A DNA stretch of 64,000 bases from Gracilibacillus suaedae (GCF_017599345.1 NZ_JAGFVL010000064.1:1-64000); one strand, 5' to 3'; positions 28,312 through 38,908 are shown, counted from the stretch's first letter. Program-made: numbers and translations. The notes: generated by a model not told the origin, from the sequence alone.

Positions 28312-29082
28312 ATGTTTGAGTTAATTGATATTAATCGTTTTCCAGCATTTATTTTAATTTTAGTCAGAGTAATATCATTTTTTGCCACCGTACCGATCTT
28401 TTCTTATCGTAATATACCAACACAATTAAAAATTGGTATTGGTGTTTTTATAGCATGGATTATGTTTTATACACTGGAGATTCCAGAGCTTGCATTTGAT
28501 GGCATGTATATCTTACTCATTATGAAAGAGGCAGTCATCGGATTGTTATTAGGATTAATTGCTTATGTAATTTTATCAGCTATTCAGATTGCAGGTGGCT
28601 TCATCGATTTTCAAATGGGTTTTGCGATTGCAAATGTTGTTGACCCACAAACAGGAGCTCAAAGTCCGTTAATAGGACAATACTTTTATACAATCGCTAT
28701 ACTATTTTTGCTATCGGTTGATGGTCATCACCTGTTGCTTAATGGGATGATGTATAGTTTTGAAGAATTGCCGTTAGATCAGTTATTTCAATTTAATAAT
28801 CTAGATTTGATTCTACAAACGTTCAGTCAAATGTTTTTAATGGCATTTCAATTAGCTCTTCCAATAGTTGGTTGTTTATTTTTAGTGGACGTAGCATTAG
28901 GTATTATTGCCAGAACCGTGCCACAGCTCAATGTTTTTGTCGTGGGACTCCCATTGAAAATTCTTGTTTCTTTTGCTGTACTATTTATGTTTGTACCTTT
29001 TTTTATGATGATTGTGCAGCAACTTTTTCAATATACTTTAGAAACGATGCAAAGTCTTATTCAAATGTTCGGAGGTGCTTAA
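28312..29082 (+). CDS. fliR: Flagellar export-gate protein FliR
   Basis: The 256-residue membrane protein has about six helices and the motifs AGGFIDFQMGFAIANVVDPQ and FVVGLPLKILVSFAV. It starts 3 bp after fliQ, and flhB starts 3 bp after it, so the gate proteins are translated in close succession. Confidence 0.94.
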   Translation: MFELIDINRFPAFILILVRVISFFATVPIFSYRNIPTQLKIGIGVFIAWIMFYTLEIPELAFDGMYILLIMKEAVIGLLLGLIAYVILSAIQIAGGFIDFQMGFAIANVVDPQTGAQSPLIGQYFYTIAILFLLSVDGHHLLLNGMMYSFEELPLDQLFQFNNLDLILQTFSQMFLMAFQLALPIVGCLFLVDVALGIIARTVPQLNVFVVGLPLKILVSFAVLFMFVPFFMMIVQQLFQYTLETMQSLIQMFGGA

Positions 29083-29085
29083 TAG

Positions 29086-30165
29086 ATGGAATTACGGCTT
29101 GATCTTCAATTTTTTGCAGGCGAAAAAACAGAAAAAGCCACTCCGAAGAAAAGACAAGACGCTCGTAAAAAAGGCCAAGTTGCCAAGAGTCAAGATGTAA
29201 ATACAGCGATTTTACTATTTTTTGTGTTTATTATTTTGTTAGTGACAGGTGATAACCTGAAAAGCACGATGTCAGACATGTTTAGCAAATCATTCACGGA
29301 ATATATCCATCATGATGTAACAGAAGAAGAACTATTCAGCATGTTCTTAGATGTTTTGTCCCAAATAAGTATAGCTATCGCACCCATTATGCTTATAGCA
29401 ATTGTTGCTGGGCTTGCTTCGAATTTTATGCAAATAGGCTTTTTGTTTACAACTGAACCGTTGAAAATGAAGTTAAATAAAATTGATCCCATTCAAGGTG
29501 CGAAGAGGATATTTTCCGCCAGAGCACTAGTGGAGTTAGTAAAATCTTTACTAAAAATTGTCGTTGTAGGTGTGATTACATTCTCTATCATATGGATCAA
29601 TCGAGATGAAATGATGATGTTAGCGGATAAAGAGGTTCATGGTGCATTAGCTTTCTTTGGACAGATGACGATTCAAATGGGAGTTGCAGCAGCAATCGGC
29701 CTGCTAATTATTTCGGTGATTGATTATGCTTATCAAAAATATGATTTTGAAAAACAAAACAGAATGTCTAAAAATGATGTTAAAGATGAGCATAAAAATA
29801 TTGAAGGAGATCCATTGATCAGATCAAAAATAAAAGAAAAGCAAAGACAGATGGCGATGCAAAGGATGATGAGTGAAGTACCTAATGCAGATGTTGTGAT
29901 CACTAATCCAACTCATTATGCAATTGCGATTAAATATGATGAACGAAAGGCAGATGCGCCATATGTTGTTGCCAAAGGTGTCGATTTTGTTGCGATGCGA
30001 ATCAAAGATATTGCTCGAAATCATGATGTGGTGATGGTAGAAAATCGACCTTTAGCAAGAGCATTATACGATCAAGTCGAGATTGATGAAATCATAAGTG
30101 AAGAATTCTTCCAAGCTGTAGCAGAAATTTTAGCTTATGTTTATCGAATTCAAAAGAAGATTTAA
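29086..30165 (+). CDS. flhB: Flagellar export switch protein FlhB
   Basis: FlhB changes export from rod/hook to filament subunits. The 359-residue protein begins with the basic stretch EKTEKATPKKRQDARKKGQV, has four membrane helices (about 35-215) and a cytoplasmic domain with the autocleavage motif Asn274-Pro-Thr-His277 (VVITNPTHYAIAIKY). The part after this motif is the region that the stand-alone protein at 3050-3331 resembles. Confidence 0.96.
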   Translation: MELRLDLQFFAGEKTEKATPKKRQDARKKGQVAKSQDVNTAILLFFVFIILLVTGDNLKSTMSDMFSKSFTEYIHHDVTEEELFSMFLDVLSQISIAIAPIMLIAIVAGLASNFMQIGFLFTTEPLKMKLNKIDPIQGAKRIFSARALVELVKSLLKIVVVGVITFSIIWINRDEMMMLADKEVHGALAFFGQMTIQMGVAAAIGLLIISVIDYAYQKYDFEKQNRMSKNDVKDEHKNIEGDPLIRSKIKEKQRQMAMQRMMSEVPNADVVITNPTHYAIAIKYDERKADAPYVVAKGVDFVAMRIKDIARNHDVVMVENRPLARALYDQVEIDEIISEEFFQAVAEILAYVYRIQKKI

Positions 30166-30203
30166 GAACGTTTGTGTGTTTTACGTAAAGGAGTTGTAAG
30201 AAG

Positions 30204-32237
30204 ATGAAAGCTAGAGATTTTTCCGTTTTATTTGGTGTTATATCTATTATTATTATGTTAGTTATTCCTCTTCCAGGGTGGTTATTAAGTATATTAATTT
30301 TAACCAATATATCTCTAGCATTAATCGTGATTTTAGTCTCCATGAATACAACAGAGGCTTTGCAGTTCTCTGTTTTCCCTTCTTTACTATTGCTACTGAC
30401 ATTATTTCGGTTAGGTTTGAATGTATCTACTACCCGATCTATTTTATCAGAGGCAGATGCAGGTGGCGTAGTGGAAACATTTGGTACTTTCGTTATCGGT
30501 GATAATCCTTTGGTAGGTTTTGTTGTGTTCGTTATTTTAGTTATTATTCAATTTTTAGTTATTACCAAGGGTAGTGAGCGTGTATCAGAAGTAGCAGCTC
30601 GCTTTACATTAGATGCAATGCCAGGTAAGCAAATGAGTATCGATGCTGATTTAAATGCAGGAATGATTAATGAACAGCAAGCAAAAGAGCGACGAGAAAA
30701 AATTGAGCACGAAGCTGATTTTTATGGCGCAATGGATGGTGCCAGTAAATTCGTAAAAGGTGATGCAATTGCAGGTATCATCATTGTACTTATTAATATT
30801 ATCTTTGGGTTAATAATTGGTATAGCACAGCTTGGATTAAGTTTTAATGAAGCAATTGATACATATATGCGTTTAACGGTTGGTGATGGATTAGTTAGTC
30901 AGATCCCAGCTTTACTAATATCGACAGCTACCGGTATCGTTGTTACTAGAGTTGCCTCAGATGGTAACCTGAGTGCGGATGTTAGCAAGCAGCTACTGAG
31001 ATATCCTATCCTGCTTTATGTTGCGGGTGGTACGATTTTCTTTTTAGGTCTAACACCGATCAATTTTTTTCTGACAACGTTGATCGCTGCAATATTAATT
31101 GTTAGTGCTTATCTGTTATCAAGAAGAACACAAGTTGATGAAGCACCTAGTGATGAACAGGTGGATGAGGCAGAGTCGGCAGAAATGCAATCACCAGAAA
31201 ATGTAGTTGGTCTGATTAATATGGATCCGATTGAATTCGAATTTGGGTATGGTCTAATTCCGTTAGCCGATACTAATCAAGGTGGAGATTTATTAGATCG
31301 TGTTGTGATGATTAGGCGGCAATTAGCAATTGAATTAGGTTTAGTTATTCCGGTGGTAAGAATTCGAGACAATATTCAGTTAAATCCTAATGAATATAGG
31401 CTTAAAATAAAAGGTAATGAAATTGCTAGGGGAGAGCTACTTCTTGATCATTATTTAGCGATGAGCCCAGGTATTGAAGATGATGAATTAGACGGAATTG
31501 ATACCGTTGAACCGGCATTTGGATTACCTGCTAAATGGATTACAGAAGATGTTAAAGATGATGCAGAAATGTCTGGTTATACCGTTGTAGATCCTCCTTC
31601 TGTAGTCTCTACGCATATTACAGAGTTAATAAAACGTTTTGCACACCAATTAATTGGTCGTCAAGAAACACAACAATTAATTGATCATTTAAAAGAGTCC
31701 AATCCAATTTTGGTAGAAGAAGTAACACCAGAGCCATTAGCGGTTGGGGATGTTCAAAAAGTATTAGCTAAGTTGTTACGTGAAAATGTCTCTATTAAGA
31801 ATTTACCTGTTATTTTTGAAACATTAGCGGATTTTGCCAAAATGACGACTGATACAGATTTATTGACCGAATATGTAAGACAATCATTATCTGTTCAAAT
31901 CACGAATGATATCGTACAAGGAAAGCAACAATTAAAAGTGATAACTGTTTCAGGAGAAGTAGAAAAGCTAATTGCTGAGCATATACAGCAAACCGAGCAT
32001 GGAAGTTATTTAGCGATGGATCCTGATACACAGCAACAAGTAATTCACTCTGTGTCGGAAAATGTCGAGAACATGAGTTTACAAGAGGTGACACCAGTCA
32101 TCTTATGTTCACCGACGATTCGGATGTATTTCAAGCAATTATTGGATCGCTTTTATCCACATGTAATTGTCCTGTCTTACAATGAAATTGAACCAACTGC
32201 AGAAATTCAGAGCATCGGGGTGGTGAACGTAGCATGA
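30204..32237 (+). CDS. flhA: Flagellar export-gate protein FlhA
   Basis: FlhA is the large export-gate ring with a cytoplasmic substrate-docking domain. The 677 residues have about eight membrane helices in the first 310, the FHIPEP signature (RFTLDAMPGKQMSIDADLNAG near 131-151), a charged linker (about 310-340) and the C-terminal domain. The site AAAGGAG precedes the start. It overlaps flhF by 4 bp. Confidence 0.96.
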   Translation: MKARDFSVLFGVISIIIMLVIPLPGWLLSILILTNISLALIVILVSMNTTEALQFSVFPSLLLLLTLFRLGLNVSTTRSILSEADAGGVVETFGTFVIGDNPLVGFVVFVILVIIQFLVITKGSERVSEVAARFTLDAMPGKQMSIDADLNAGMINEQQAKERREKIEHEADFYGAMDGASKFVKGDAIAGIIIVLINIIFGLIIGIAQLGLSFNEAIDTYMRLTVGDGLVSQIPALLISTATGIVVTRVASDGNLSADVSKQLLRYPILLYVAGGTIFFLGLTPINFFLTTLIAAILIVSAYLLSRRTQVDEAPSDEQVDEAESAEMQSPENVVGLINMDPIEFEFGYGLIPLADTNQGGDLLDRVVMIRRQLAIELGLVIPVVRIRDNIQLNPNEYRLKIKGNEIARGELLLDHYLAMSPGIEDDELDGIDTVEPAFGLPAKWITEDVKDDAEMSGYTVVDPPSVVSTHITELIKRFAHQLIGRQETQQLIDHLKESNPILVEEVTPEPLAVGDVQKVLAKLLRENVSIKNLPVIFETLADFAKMTTDTDLLTEYVRQSLSVQITNDIVQGKQQLKVITVSGEVEKLIAEHIQQTEHGSYLAMDPDTQQQVIHSVSENVENMSLQEVTPVILCSPTIRMYFKQLLDRFYPHVIVLSYNEIEPTAEIQSIGVVNVA

Positions 32238-33343
32238 AAGTAAAAAAATTTAAAGGTGCAACAATGCCAGAAGTGATGCAAGTCGTCAGAAAAGAATTAG
32301 GGTCAGATGCTGTTATCTTAAATTCGAAGGTGATATATGATGGTGGATTTTTGGGGCTTTTCAAGAAGAGAAAAATCGAAGTCTTAGCGGCAATGGATCA
32401 AACAAAACTGCCGAACAGAAAGAATAACGTGAGTAGACATGCAGCAGAACCTAAATTAGATGCTAAACCTACAGTCAAAAGTCCAAATCAAGAAGAGGTT
32501 TTAAAAGAATTGCGGGAAATGAAACAATGGATGCAGAAGAATGCTACCAATGATATGACCTTTAAGCTTCCTTATCAAGTGGTTTACGATCATTTAATCA
32601 AGCAAGAAGTAGATGAGACAATCGCTTACGAATTAATCGAATCTATTCAAACAAGATTTGATAATGAGGAGGTAGCAGAAAGTAAAGTTTGGGATCAGTT
32701 ATCTTTTGAGATAAAACACCGTATCGCAAACAAAGGGACTTTTGGTGGAGAAATATTTGATAAACAATTCATTCATCTAGTTGGACCTACAGGGGTAGGA
32801 AAAACGACAACTATCGCAAAATTAGCAGCACATTGTGTGTTAAACCTCCAAAAAAAAGTAGCATTTATAACAACAGATACGTATCGAATTGCAGCGATTG
32901 AGCAACTAAAGACTTATTCAAAAATTTTGGATGTCCCAATAGAAATTGCTTATAATTTGGATGATTATCAAAAGGCGAAGCAAAAGTTTCAAGAATACGA
33001 TTATGTTTTCGTTGATACGGCTGGAAGAAATTTCAGAGATGAAAAATATATTAAAGAATTGGGTAAAATAGTGGATTTAAACCACGAGGTTAATACTTAT
33101 TTAGTCCTTTCATTAACGACTAGGGCAAAGGATCTAGAAGAGATATATCAACAATTTAATAATATTCCAATGAAGCAACTAATTTTAACCAAGAAAGATG
33201 AAACAACCACTTATGGTCCTGTATTAAACTTATGCTTAAAATATCAAATTGGTATTGCATATATAACAAATGGTCAGGATGTACCTGATGATATTGAAGA
33301 AAGTTCGATAGACCAAATTGCAAAATTAATAGTTGGTGATTAA
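32234..33343 (+). CDS. flhF: Flagellar SRP-type GTPase FlhF
   Basis: FlhF sets the number and place of flagella. The 369-residue protein has a basic N-terminal B domain, a helical N domain (about 90-170) and the G domain with P-loop [15 protein letters not shown] (near 186), DTYRIAAIEQLKTYS and DTAGRN. It is followed by its partner flhG one base after the stop. Confidence 0.95.
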   Translation: MKVKKFKGATMPEVMQVVRKELGSDAVILNSKVIYDGGFLGLFKKRKIEVLAAMDQTKLPNRKNNVSRHAAEPKLDAKPTVKSPNQEEVLKELREMKQWMQKNATNDMTFKLPYQVVYDHLIKQEVDETIAYELIESIQTRFDNEEVAESKVWDQLSFEIKHRIANKGTFGGEIFDKQFIHLVGPTGVGKTTTIAKLAAHCVLNLQKKVAFITTDTYRIAAIEQLKTYSKILDVPIEIAYNLDDYQKAKQKFQEYDYVFVDTAGRNFRDEKYIKELGKIVDLNHEVNTYLVLSLTTRAKDLEEIYQQFNNIPMKQLILTKKDETTTYGPVLNLCLKYQIGIAYITNGQDVPDDIEESSIDQIAKLIVGD

Positions 33344-33344
33344 A

Positions 33345-34199
33345 ATGGCTGATCAAGCAGCAAAGCTAAGACAAAAATTAAGAGGGGAACACAGTCATTA
33401 TCATGCAAAAACGATAGCAATAGTTAGTGGTAAAGGAGGAGTAGGAAAGTCAAATATTGCATTGAATTTTTCTTTATCTCTAGCTAATAAAGGAAAAAAA
33501 GTTTTATTATTTGATCTGGATGTGGGTATGGGAAATATTGACATATTACTAGGGAAAAGTTCTAACTATTCTATTATAAATCTGTTCGAGAATAATTTGT
33601 CAATATATGATATTATAGAAATAGGTCCAAAATCACTGTCTTATGTTGCTGGTGGTAGTGGACAAGATCATATCTTCTATCTAGATGAGGAAAGACTGCA
33701 ACATTTCATCGGGCAATTAGAACTATTAATGAGAGAATACGACTACATTATTTTTGATATGGGGGCAGGTGTTACACGAGAAACGATCCATTATATTTTA
33801 GCTGTTGATGAATGTATTCTTGTAACAACTCCAGAACCAACATCGATGACAGATGCATATTCCATGATCAAGCATGTGTTATTACAACAACCAATAAAGT
33901 TTCATTTAATTATTAATCGAGCTAAAAATAAAAAGCAGGGTATCGATATCATGAATCGTATGAATAGTGCTGTGAAACGTTTCTTACATCATGATGTTAT
34001 CCCGCTTGGAACAATCCCTGATGATTCAGCTGTTACAGACGCTGTATTAGCACAGCAACCTTTTCTTATACATAACCCTAAATCAAAAGTATCAGTGGCA
34101 ATCGAACATGTCACTAATCAGTACCTAGGGGAACCATCCGAAAAATCAGATGACTCAGGATTTCTAAACAAACTCAGAAGATTAATTACAGAAAGGTAG
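33345..34199 (+). CDS. flhG: Flagellar-number ATPase FlhG (YlxH, MinD-like)
   Basis: FlhG is a MinD/ParA-type ATPase that activates FlhF and limits flagella. From ATG 33345 it has 284 residues. The N-terminus carries the DQAAKLRQKL sequence, which fits the DQAxxLR motif known to stimulate FlhF. The deviant Walker A is SGKGGVGKSNIALNF, with DLDVGMGNIDILLG and a C-terminal amphipathic end. An upstream ATG at 33333 lies within flhF; GGTGAT fits the chosen start. Confidence 0.94.
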   Translation: MADQAAKLRQKLRGEHSHYHAKTIAIVSGKGGVGKSNIALNFSLSLANKGKKVLLFDLDVGMGNIDILLGKSSNYSIINLFENNLSIYDIIEIGPKSLSYVAGGSGQDHIFYLDEERLQHFIGQLELLMREYDYIIFDMGAGVTRETIHYILAVDECILVTTPEPTSMTDAYSMIKHVLLQQPIKFHLIINRAKNKKQGIDIMNRMNSAVKRFLHHDVIPLGTIPDDSAVTDAVLAQQPFLIHNPKSKVSVAIEHVTNQYLGEPSEKSDDSGFLNKLRRLITER

Positions 34200-34205
34200 A
34201 AATCT

Positions 34206-35255
34206 ATGAACAAAAAACTTGTATTAGTCGTTGATGATTCAGCATTTATGCGAAAAATGATTTCAGATATTATTCATTCCTCTGCCTATTTAGAAGTGAT
34301 TGCTACAGCGAGAAATGGTGAAGATGCTTTAAAGAAAGTGATGGAATTAAAGCCTGATGTTATTACTTTAGATGTAGAAATGCCACTAATGGACGGTATA
34401 TCAACGTTAAAAGAAATCATGAAAAAGATGCCTACTCCTGTTGTTATGCTTTCCAGTTTAACAAAATCTGGTGCAGATAAAACAATAGAGGCAATGTCTT
34501 ACGGGGCAGTTGACTTTATCGCAAAACCTTCAGGGTCAATTTCTTTAAATATTAAAGACGTTGAATCAGAAATAGTGCAAAAAGTAGAGCATGCGTCACG
34601 TGCTAATTACAAGTTACCCATAAATGCGTCCTCCCCTATAAAAAAGAAAAGCTATAAACCTATTTTAAGTAACCGTCCAATTATCGCGATAGGTTCTTCA
34701 ACAGGGGGACCTAGAGCATTACAACAAGTCATCACCAAATTGCCAGCTGGTTTTCCATCACCAGTTGTTATTGTTCAGCATATGCCAAAAGGATTTACCA
34801 AATCATTGGCTGAGCGTCTCAATAAATTATCCAATATCACAGTTAAAGAAGTAGAAAATGGGGATTTAATAGAGAATGGTAAAGTTTATCTAGCGACCGG
34901 TGGTAAGCAATTTAGAGTAAAAGAAATCGACAGCAGAGTGTATGCAGAAGTTAAAACAGAACAGCCCGTTAATGGACACCAGCCATCCGTTGATGTACTG
35001 TTTGAATCGATTGCCAATGTACAGAATTGTCACCCTCTTGCAGTCATACTGACAGGTATGGGGAATGATGGATCAAATGGCCTGTTACACCTCAAACAAA
35101 GACATCCTAGAACCATTGCTATATCTCAGTCGGAAGAAACCTGTGTAGTATATGGTATGCCTCAAGCAGCAGTAAAAACTAGTTTAGTAGATTACGTAGA
35201 AGACTTGGACAATATTAGTGACATATTAGTGCAAAAAATCCAAACGAAGAGGTGA
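34206..35255 (+). CDS. cheB: Chemotaxis glutamate methylesterase CheB
   Basis: CheB removes methyl groups from chemoreceptors. The 349 residues hold a receiver domain (Asp56 in ITLDVEMPLMDG) and a methylesterase domain with Ser165 (IGSSTGGPRAL), the HMP motif (VIVQHMPKGFT) and Asp in LTGMGNDGSNG. AGAAAGG precedes the start. cheR is not in this window. Confidence 0.95.
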   Translation: MNKKLVLVVDDSAFMRKMISDIIHSSAYLEVIATARNGEDALKKVMELKPDVITLDVEMPLMDGISTLKEIMKKMPTPVVMLSSLTKSGADKTIEAMSYGAVDFIAKPSGSISLNIKDVESEIVQKVEHASRANYKLPINASSPIKKKSYKPILSNRPIIAIGSSTGGPRALQQVITKLPAGFPSPVVIVQHMPKGFTKSLAERLNKLSNITVKEVENGDLIENGKVYLATGGKQFRVKEIDSRVYAEVKTEQPVNGHQPSVDVLFESIANVQNCHPLAVILTGMGNDGSNGLLHLKQRHPRTIAISQSEETCVVYGMPQAAVKTSLVDYVEDLDNISDILVQKIQTKR

Positions 35256-35262
35256 AATACCG

Positions 35263-37308
35263 ATGGAAAATAACGAGTATCTTGAAGTATTTATTGAGGA
35301 AAGTAAAGAACATATTCAATCTTTGAACGATCAACTATTAATTTTAGAAAATGAACCAGAAAACATGGATACAGTAGGCGAAATCTTCCGGTCTGCACAC
35401 ACGTTAAAAGGTATGGCTGCGACAATGGGTTTTCAAGACCTAGCAGATTTAACCCATAAGATGGAAAATGTCCTAGATGCAGTCCGAAATGATCAAGTGA
35501 AAATAACTTCTGAGATCATTGATGTGATATTTCAGGCGGTTGACCAACTGGAGGGAATGGTTTTAGATATCGCTGAAGGTGGCGATGGTTCCTCAGATGT
35601 ACAAGAGCTTGTGAATACATTACAAGCAATCGAAAGTAATCAAGGTTTTGAAAAGATAAATGAATCAACTGCCAAGATAACCGATAATGTAACAAAAGTA
35701 GTGACAAGAGATCAAGCACATTTTGACCAACTAGATCAATTTGAATTAGCAATATTAGATCAATCAAAAGAAAATGGTTTCGAGAACCTAGAAGTTACTG
35801 TGAAATTAAATGACAATTGTTTATTAAAAGCTGCTCGCGTTTATATGGTGTTCGAAGTCTTAGAACAAATTGGCGAAGTAATTAAGGCCGACCCGACCGT
35901 TCAAGAATTAGAAGAAGAAAATTTTGATCTGCAGTTTCATGTGTTACTAGTAACGAAAGATAGCGCTGAAGATGTAAAACAAAAAATTCTTAAAGTGTCT
36001 GAGATAGAGGAAGTAATTGTATCAACATTTGAACAGGGTGAGAACGTACAGGAAGAGAATGATGAGAAAGACAACGTTGAAAAACAATCAAATGAAGTTA
36101 AGGAATCATCTAAGAATAAAACTGCAGATGATAGCAAGAAAAAAGCTGGCAAAGGTGTTGCAAATAAGACGATTAGGGTTAATATCGATCGTCTTGATGG
36201 CTTAATGAATTTGTTTGAGGAATTAGTAATCGACAGAGGCCGCTTGGAGCAGATTTCAGCAAATCTTAAACATGCAGAATTACAAGAGACTGTAGAGCGC
36301 ATGTCGAGGATTTCGGGAGATTTACAAAATATTATATTAAATATGCGTATGGTTCCAATTGAACAAGTGTTTAATCGTTTTCCAAGAATGGTGCGTCAGC
36401 TTTCAAAAGATTTAGGCAAAAAAATTAATCTTGAAATTGTTGGTGCAGAAACGGAATTAGACCGAACAGTTATCGACGAAATTGGTGATCCATTAGTACA
36501 CTTGATTCGCAATGCATTAGATCATGGAATTGAAACACCTGAGAAACGACAAGAAGCAGGAAAAAATGAAGAAGGACACTTATTATTAGAAGCTTATCAT
36601 AGCGGAAATCATGTCTTTATTGAAATCTCTGATGATGGAGCAGGAATTAACAGAGAAAAAGTGGTAAACAAAGCAGTGTCTAATCACGTTATTACAGAAG
36701 AGGAAGCTAAACAATTAACAGATAAAGAAGTATACCAACTGATTATGTCTAGCGGCTTCTCTACTGCTGATAAGATTAGTGATGTTTCAGGTCGTGGTGT
36801 AGGTTTAGATGTAGTAAAAAATACTATCGAGTCACTTGGTGGAACGATTACGATTGAATCAGAAGAAGGAAAAGGTTCGCTATTTTCTATTCAATTACCA
36901 TTAACACTATCTATTATATCTGTTCTATTAGTAGAAGTAGAGAAAGAAAAATACGCGATTCCGTTATCATCTATTATTGAAACAGCAATTATAAGCAGGT
37001 CAGACATTCTAAATGCTCACAACAAGGAAGTAATAGATTTTCGAGGAAAAGTAGTCCCATTAATAGACCTGAAAAATGTATTCGAAGTACCATCTGAAAC
37101 AGAAGACGATGAATTATATTCAGTGGTTATTATTCGTAAAGGGGACAAGATGGCAGGTCTAGTTGTGGATACATTCATTGGTCAACAGGAGATCGTTTTA
37201 AAATCATTAGGGGACTATTTAGGAGATGTATTTGCAATATCAGGTGCGACTATTTTAGGTGATGGACAAGTAGCGTTAATTGTTGATACGAACACATTAA
37301 TAAACTAG
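35263..37308 (+). CDS. cheA: Chemotaxis histidine kinase CheA
   Basis: CheA is the receptor-coupled kinase that phosphorylates CheY and CheB. The 681 residues contain the HPt domain with phosphorylated His46 (SAHTLKGMAATMGF), a response-regulator-binding P2 domain (about 160-260), a Lys/Glu-rich linker, the dimer domain (from NKTIRVNIDRLDGLMNLFEE), the ATP-binding domain (DPLVHLIRNALDHG, SDDGAGI, SDVSGRGVGLDVV) and a C-terminal CheW-like domain. GAGGTG precedes it. Confidence 0.96.
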   Translation: MENNEYLEVFIEESKEHIQSLNDQLLILENEPENMDTVGEIFRSAHTLKGMAATMGFQDLADLTHKMENVLDAVRNDQVKITSEIIDVIFQAVDQLEGMVLDIAEGGDGSSDVQELVNTLQAIESNQGFEKINESTAKITDNVTKVVTRDQAHFDQLDQFELAILDQSKENGFENLEVTVKLNDNCLLKAARVYMVFEVLEQIGEVIKADPTVQELEEENFDLQFHVLLVTKDSAEDVKQKILKVSEIEEVIVSTFEQGENVQEENDEKDNVEKQSNEVKESSKNKTADDSKKKAGKGVANKTIRVNIDRLDGLMNLFEELVIDRGRLEQISANLKHAELQETVERMSRISGDLQNIILNMRMVPIEQVFNRFPRMVRQLSKDLGKKINLEIVGAETELDRTVIDEIGDPLVHLIRNALDHGIETPEKRQEAGKNEEGHLLLEAYHSGNHVFIEISDDGAGINREKVVNKAVSNHVITEEEAKQLTDKEVYQLIMSSGFSTADKISDVSGRGVGLDVVKNTIESLGGTITIESEEGKGSLFSIQLPLTLSIISVLLVEVEKEKYAIPLSSIIETAIISRSDILNAHNKEVIDFRGKVVPLIDLKNVFEVPSETEDDELYSVVIIRKGDKMAGLVVDTFIGQQEIVLKSLGDYLGDVFAISGATILGDGQVALIVDTNTLIN

Positions 37309-37318
37309 GAGGGGTAGC

Positions 37319-37789
37319 ATGGAAGAAGTTACAAGCAATCATCAATCGATTATTATTGAATTGGATAAAGAAGAATATGCGATTCCTGTAGAAGTCGTCG
37401 GAGCTATCGAACGGATGCAACATATTACAAGAGTACCAAAGACAGCTAATTTCGTAAAAGGTGTTATAAATCTTCGTGGTGTAGTTACACCAATTATCGA
37501 TTTGCGTGAGCGATTCGGAATGGAAAAGGCAGAGCATACAGAAAGTACAAGAATCATTATTATTCATATGGAGAATTATGATGTTGGTTTTATTGTAGAT
37601 GCTGCTTATGATGTATTATATATTCCTGAAGATGCAATTGAACCTGCTCCACAGGTAATTGGAACGGTTGACGCAGATTATATAGGTGGAGTAGCAAAAG
37701 TCGACAAAAGGTTGATTATGCTTTTAGAATTGGAAAAAGTATTATCCAAAGAATCATACCAGGCAGCATTTTTGGGACAAGAAGGTTAG
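37319..37789 (+). CDS. cheW: Chemotaxis coupling protein CheW
   Basis: The 156-residue CheW domain protein links receptors to CheA. Motifs include YAIPVEVVGAIERM, ITRVPKTANFVKGVINLRG and VTPIIDLRERF. AGGAGGGG precedes the start. Confidence 0.95.
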   Translation: MEEVTSNHQSIIIELDKEEYAIPVEVVGAIERMQHITRVPKTANFVKGVINLRGVVTPIIDLRERFGMEKAEHTESTRIIIIHMENYDVGFIVDAAYDVLYIPEDAIEPAPQVIGTVDADYIGGVAKVDKRLIMLLELEKVLSKESYQAAFLGQEG

Positions 37790-37793
37790 ATAC

Positions 37794-38420
37794 ATGGTTC
37801 AGATGGAAAATTTATCTCAACATCATTTAGACGTATTAAAGGAAGTAGGCAATATTGGTGCCGGGAACGCTGCTACAGCACTCTCGAGCTTATTAGGGAA
37901 AAAGATAGAAATGTCTATTCCATCAATTAAGATTGTTGATTTTAATGAATTAATGGATTATGTGGGTGGGCCAGAACAAGTCATTGTAAGTGTATTTTTA
38001 AGAATACAAGGTGAAGCACCTGGGAGTATGTTTTTTGTACTGTCACCAGAAGAGTCAAGTTCATTAGTGGAACAATTGACAGGTTCATCAGGGGATAATA
38101 TTGAAGAAAATGATCTTGCGATTTCAGCTATTTCTGAAATTGGCAATATTCTTTCTGGATCTTACTTATCTGCATTATCAGATTTTACATCTATTAATAT
38201 GCAACCAACCGTACCTAATTTAACGATTGATATGGCAGCGGCTATTTTGATGCAAGGGCTTCTTGAGATTTCGCAAGAGAGTGATTATGCCATCATCATT
38301 GATACGATGATAGAGGAAGAAGAACAGTCAAACGAGTCGGTGAAAGGCCATTTCTTTTTATTACCAGACCCTGACTCATTTGATGAAATTTTCAAAGCAC
38401 TAGGGGTCGAACAGGAATGA
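37794..38420 (+). CDS. cheC: CheY-P phosphatase CheC
   Basis: CheC dephosphorylates CheY-P and binds CheD. The 208-residue protein has two pseudo-symmetric active centres: DVLKEVGNIGAGNAATALS near 15 and AISAISEIGNILSGSYLSAL near 105, each with the Glu and Asn needed. It overlaps cheD by 4 bp, which fits CheC-CheD complex formation. A start at ATG 37803 is also possible. Confidence 0.95.
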   Translation: MVQMENLSQHHLDVLKEVGNIGAGNAATALSSLLGKKIEMSIPSIKIVDFNELMDYVGGPEQVIVSVFLRIQGEAPGSMFFVLSPEESSSLVEQLTGSSGDNIEENDLAISAISEIGNILSGSYLSALSDFTSINMQPTVPNLTIDMAAAILMQGLLEISQESDYAIIIDTMIEEEEQSNESVKGHFFLLPDPDSFDEIFKALGVEQE

Positions 38421-38908
38421 CAATCATAACAACTGTTGTAAAAGTTGGCATAGCAGATTTAAAAATAACACAAATACCAAACACCTTAAAAACATCTGGA
38501 TTAGGATCTTGTGTAGGTGTTGTCATCTATGAACAGAAGATAGCAGGACTCGCGCATGTCATGTTACCAGATTCAACTGCATCGAAGAAAAGTCTAGTAA
38601 ACGAAATGAAGTATGCAGATACATCGATTGATTTATTATTGGAGCAACTCTTAACGGAAGGTGTTAGTAAATCTAGGTTGAAAGCCAAAATAGCAGGTGG
38701 AGCACATATGTTTTCTTTTCAGTCAAACAACAATATGTTGAAAATTGGTGAACGAAATGTCGAAGCAGTACTTGCTAAATTAAAGGAACATAAGATTCCG
38801 GTGGTTGCGCAGGATGTTGGCGGTAATAAAGGGAGAACAATTGAATTCGATATCGAAACAGGAATGCTCGAAGTAAGAAAGGTAAATAGTGGTATTATGC
38901 AAATTTAA
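38417..38908 (+). CDS. cheD: Chemoreceptor glutamine deamidase CheD
   Basis: CheD deamidates receptor glutamines and regulates CheC. The 163-residue protein has the Cys nucleophile in LGSCVGVVIY, the His in AGLAHVMLPDS, and the KIAGGAHMF and DVGGNKGRTIEFD motifs. The start overlaps the cheC stop. Confidence 0.95.
   Translation: MTIITTVVKVGIADLKITQIPNTLKTSGLGSCVGVVIYEQKIAGLAHVMLPDSTASKKSLVNEMKYADTSIDLLLEQLLTEGVSKSRLKAKIAGGAHMFSFQSNNNMLKIGERNVEAVLAKLKEHKIPVVAQDVGGNKGRTIEFDIETGMLEVRKVNSGIMQI

Noticed and set aside
28020-28319. 99-residue frame overlapping fliQ in another frame
   Set aside because: The sequence is Cys/Tyr/Arg-rich without family features; fliQ in the other frame is complete.
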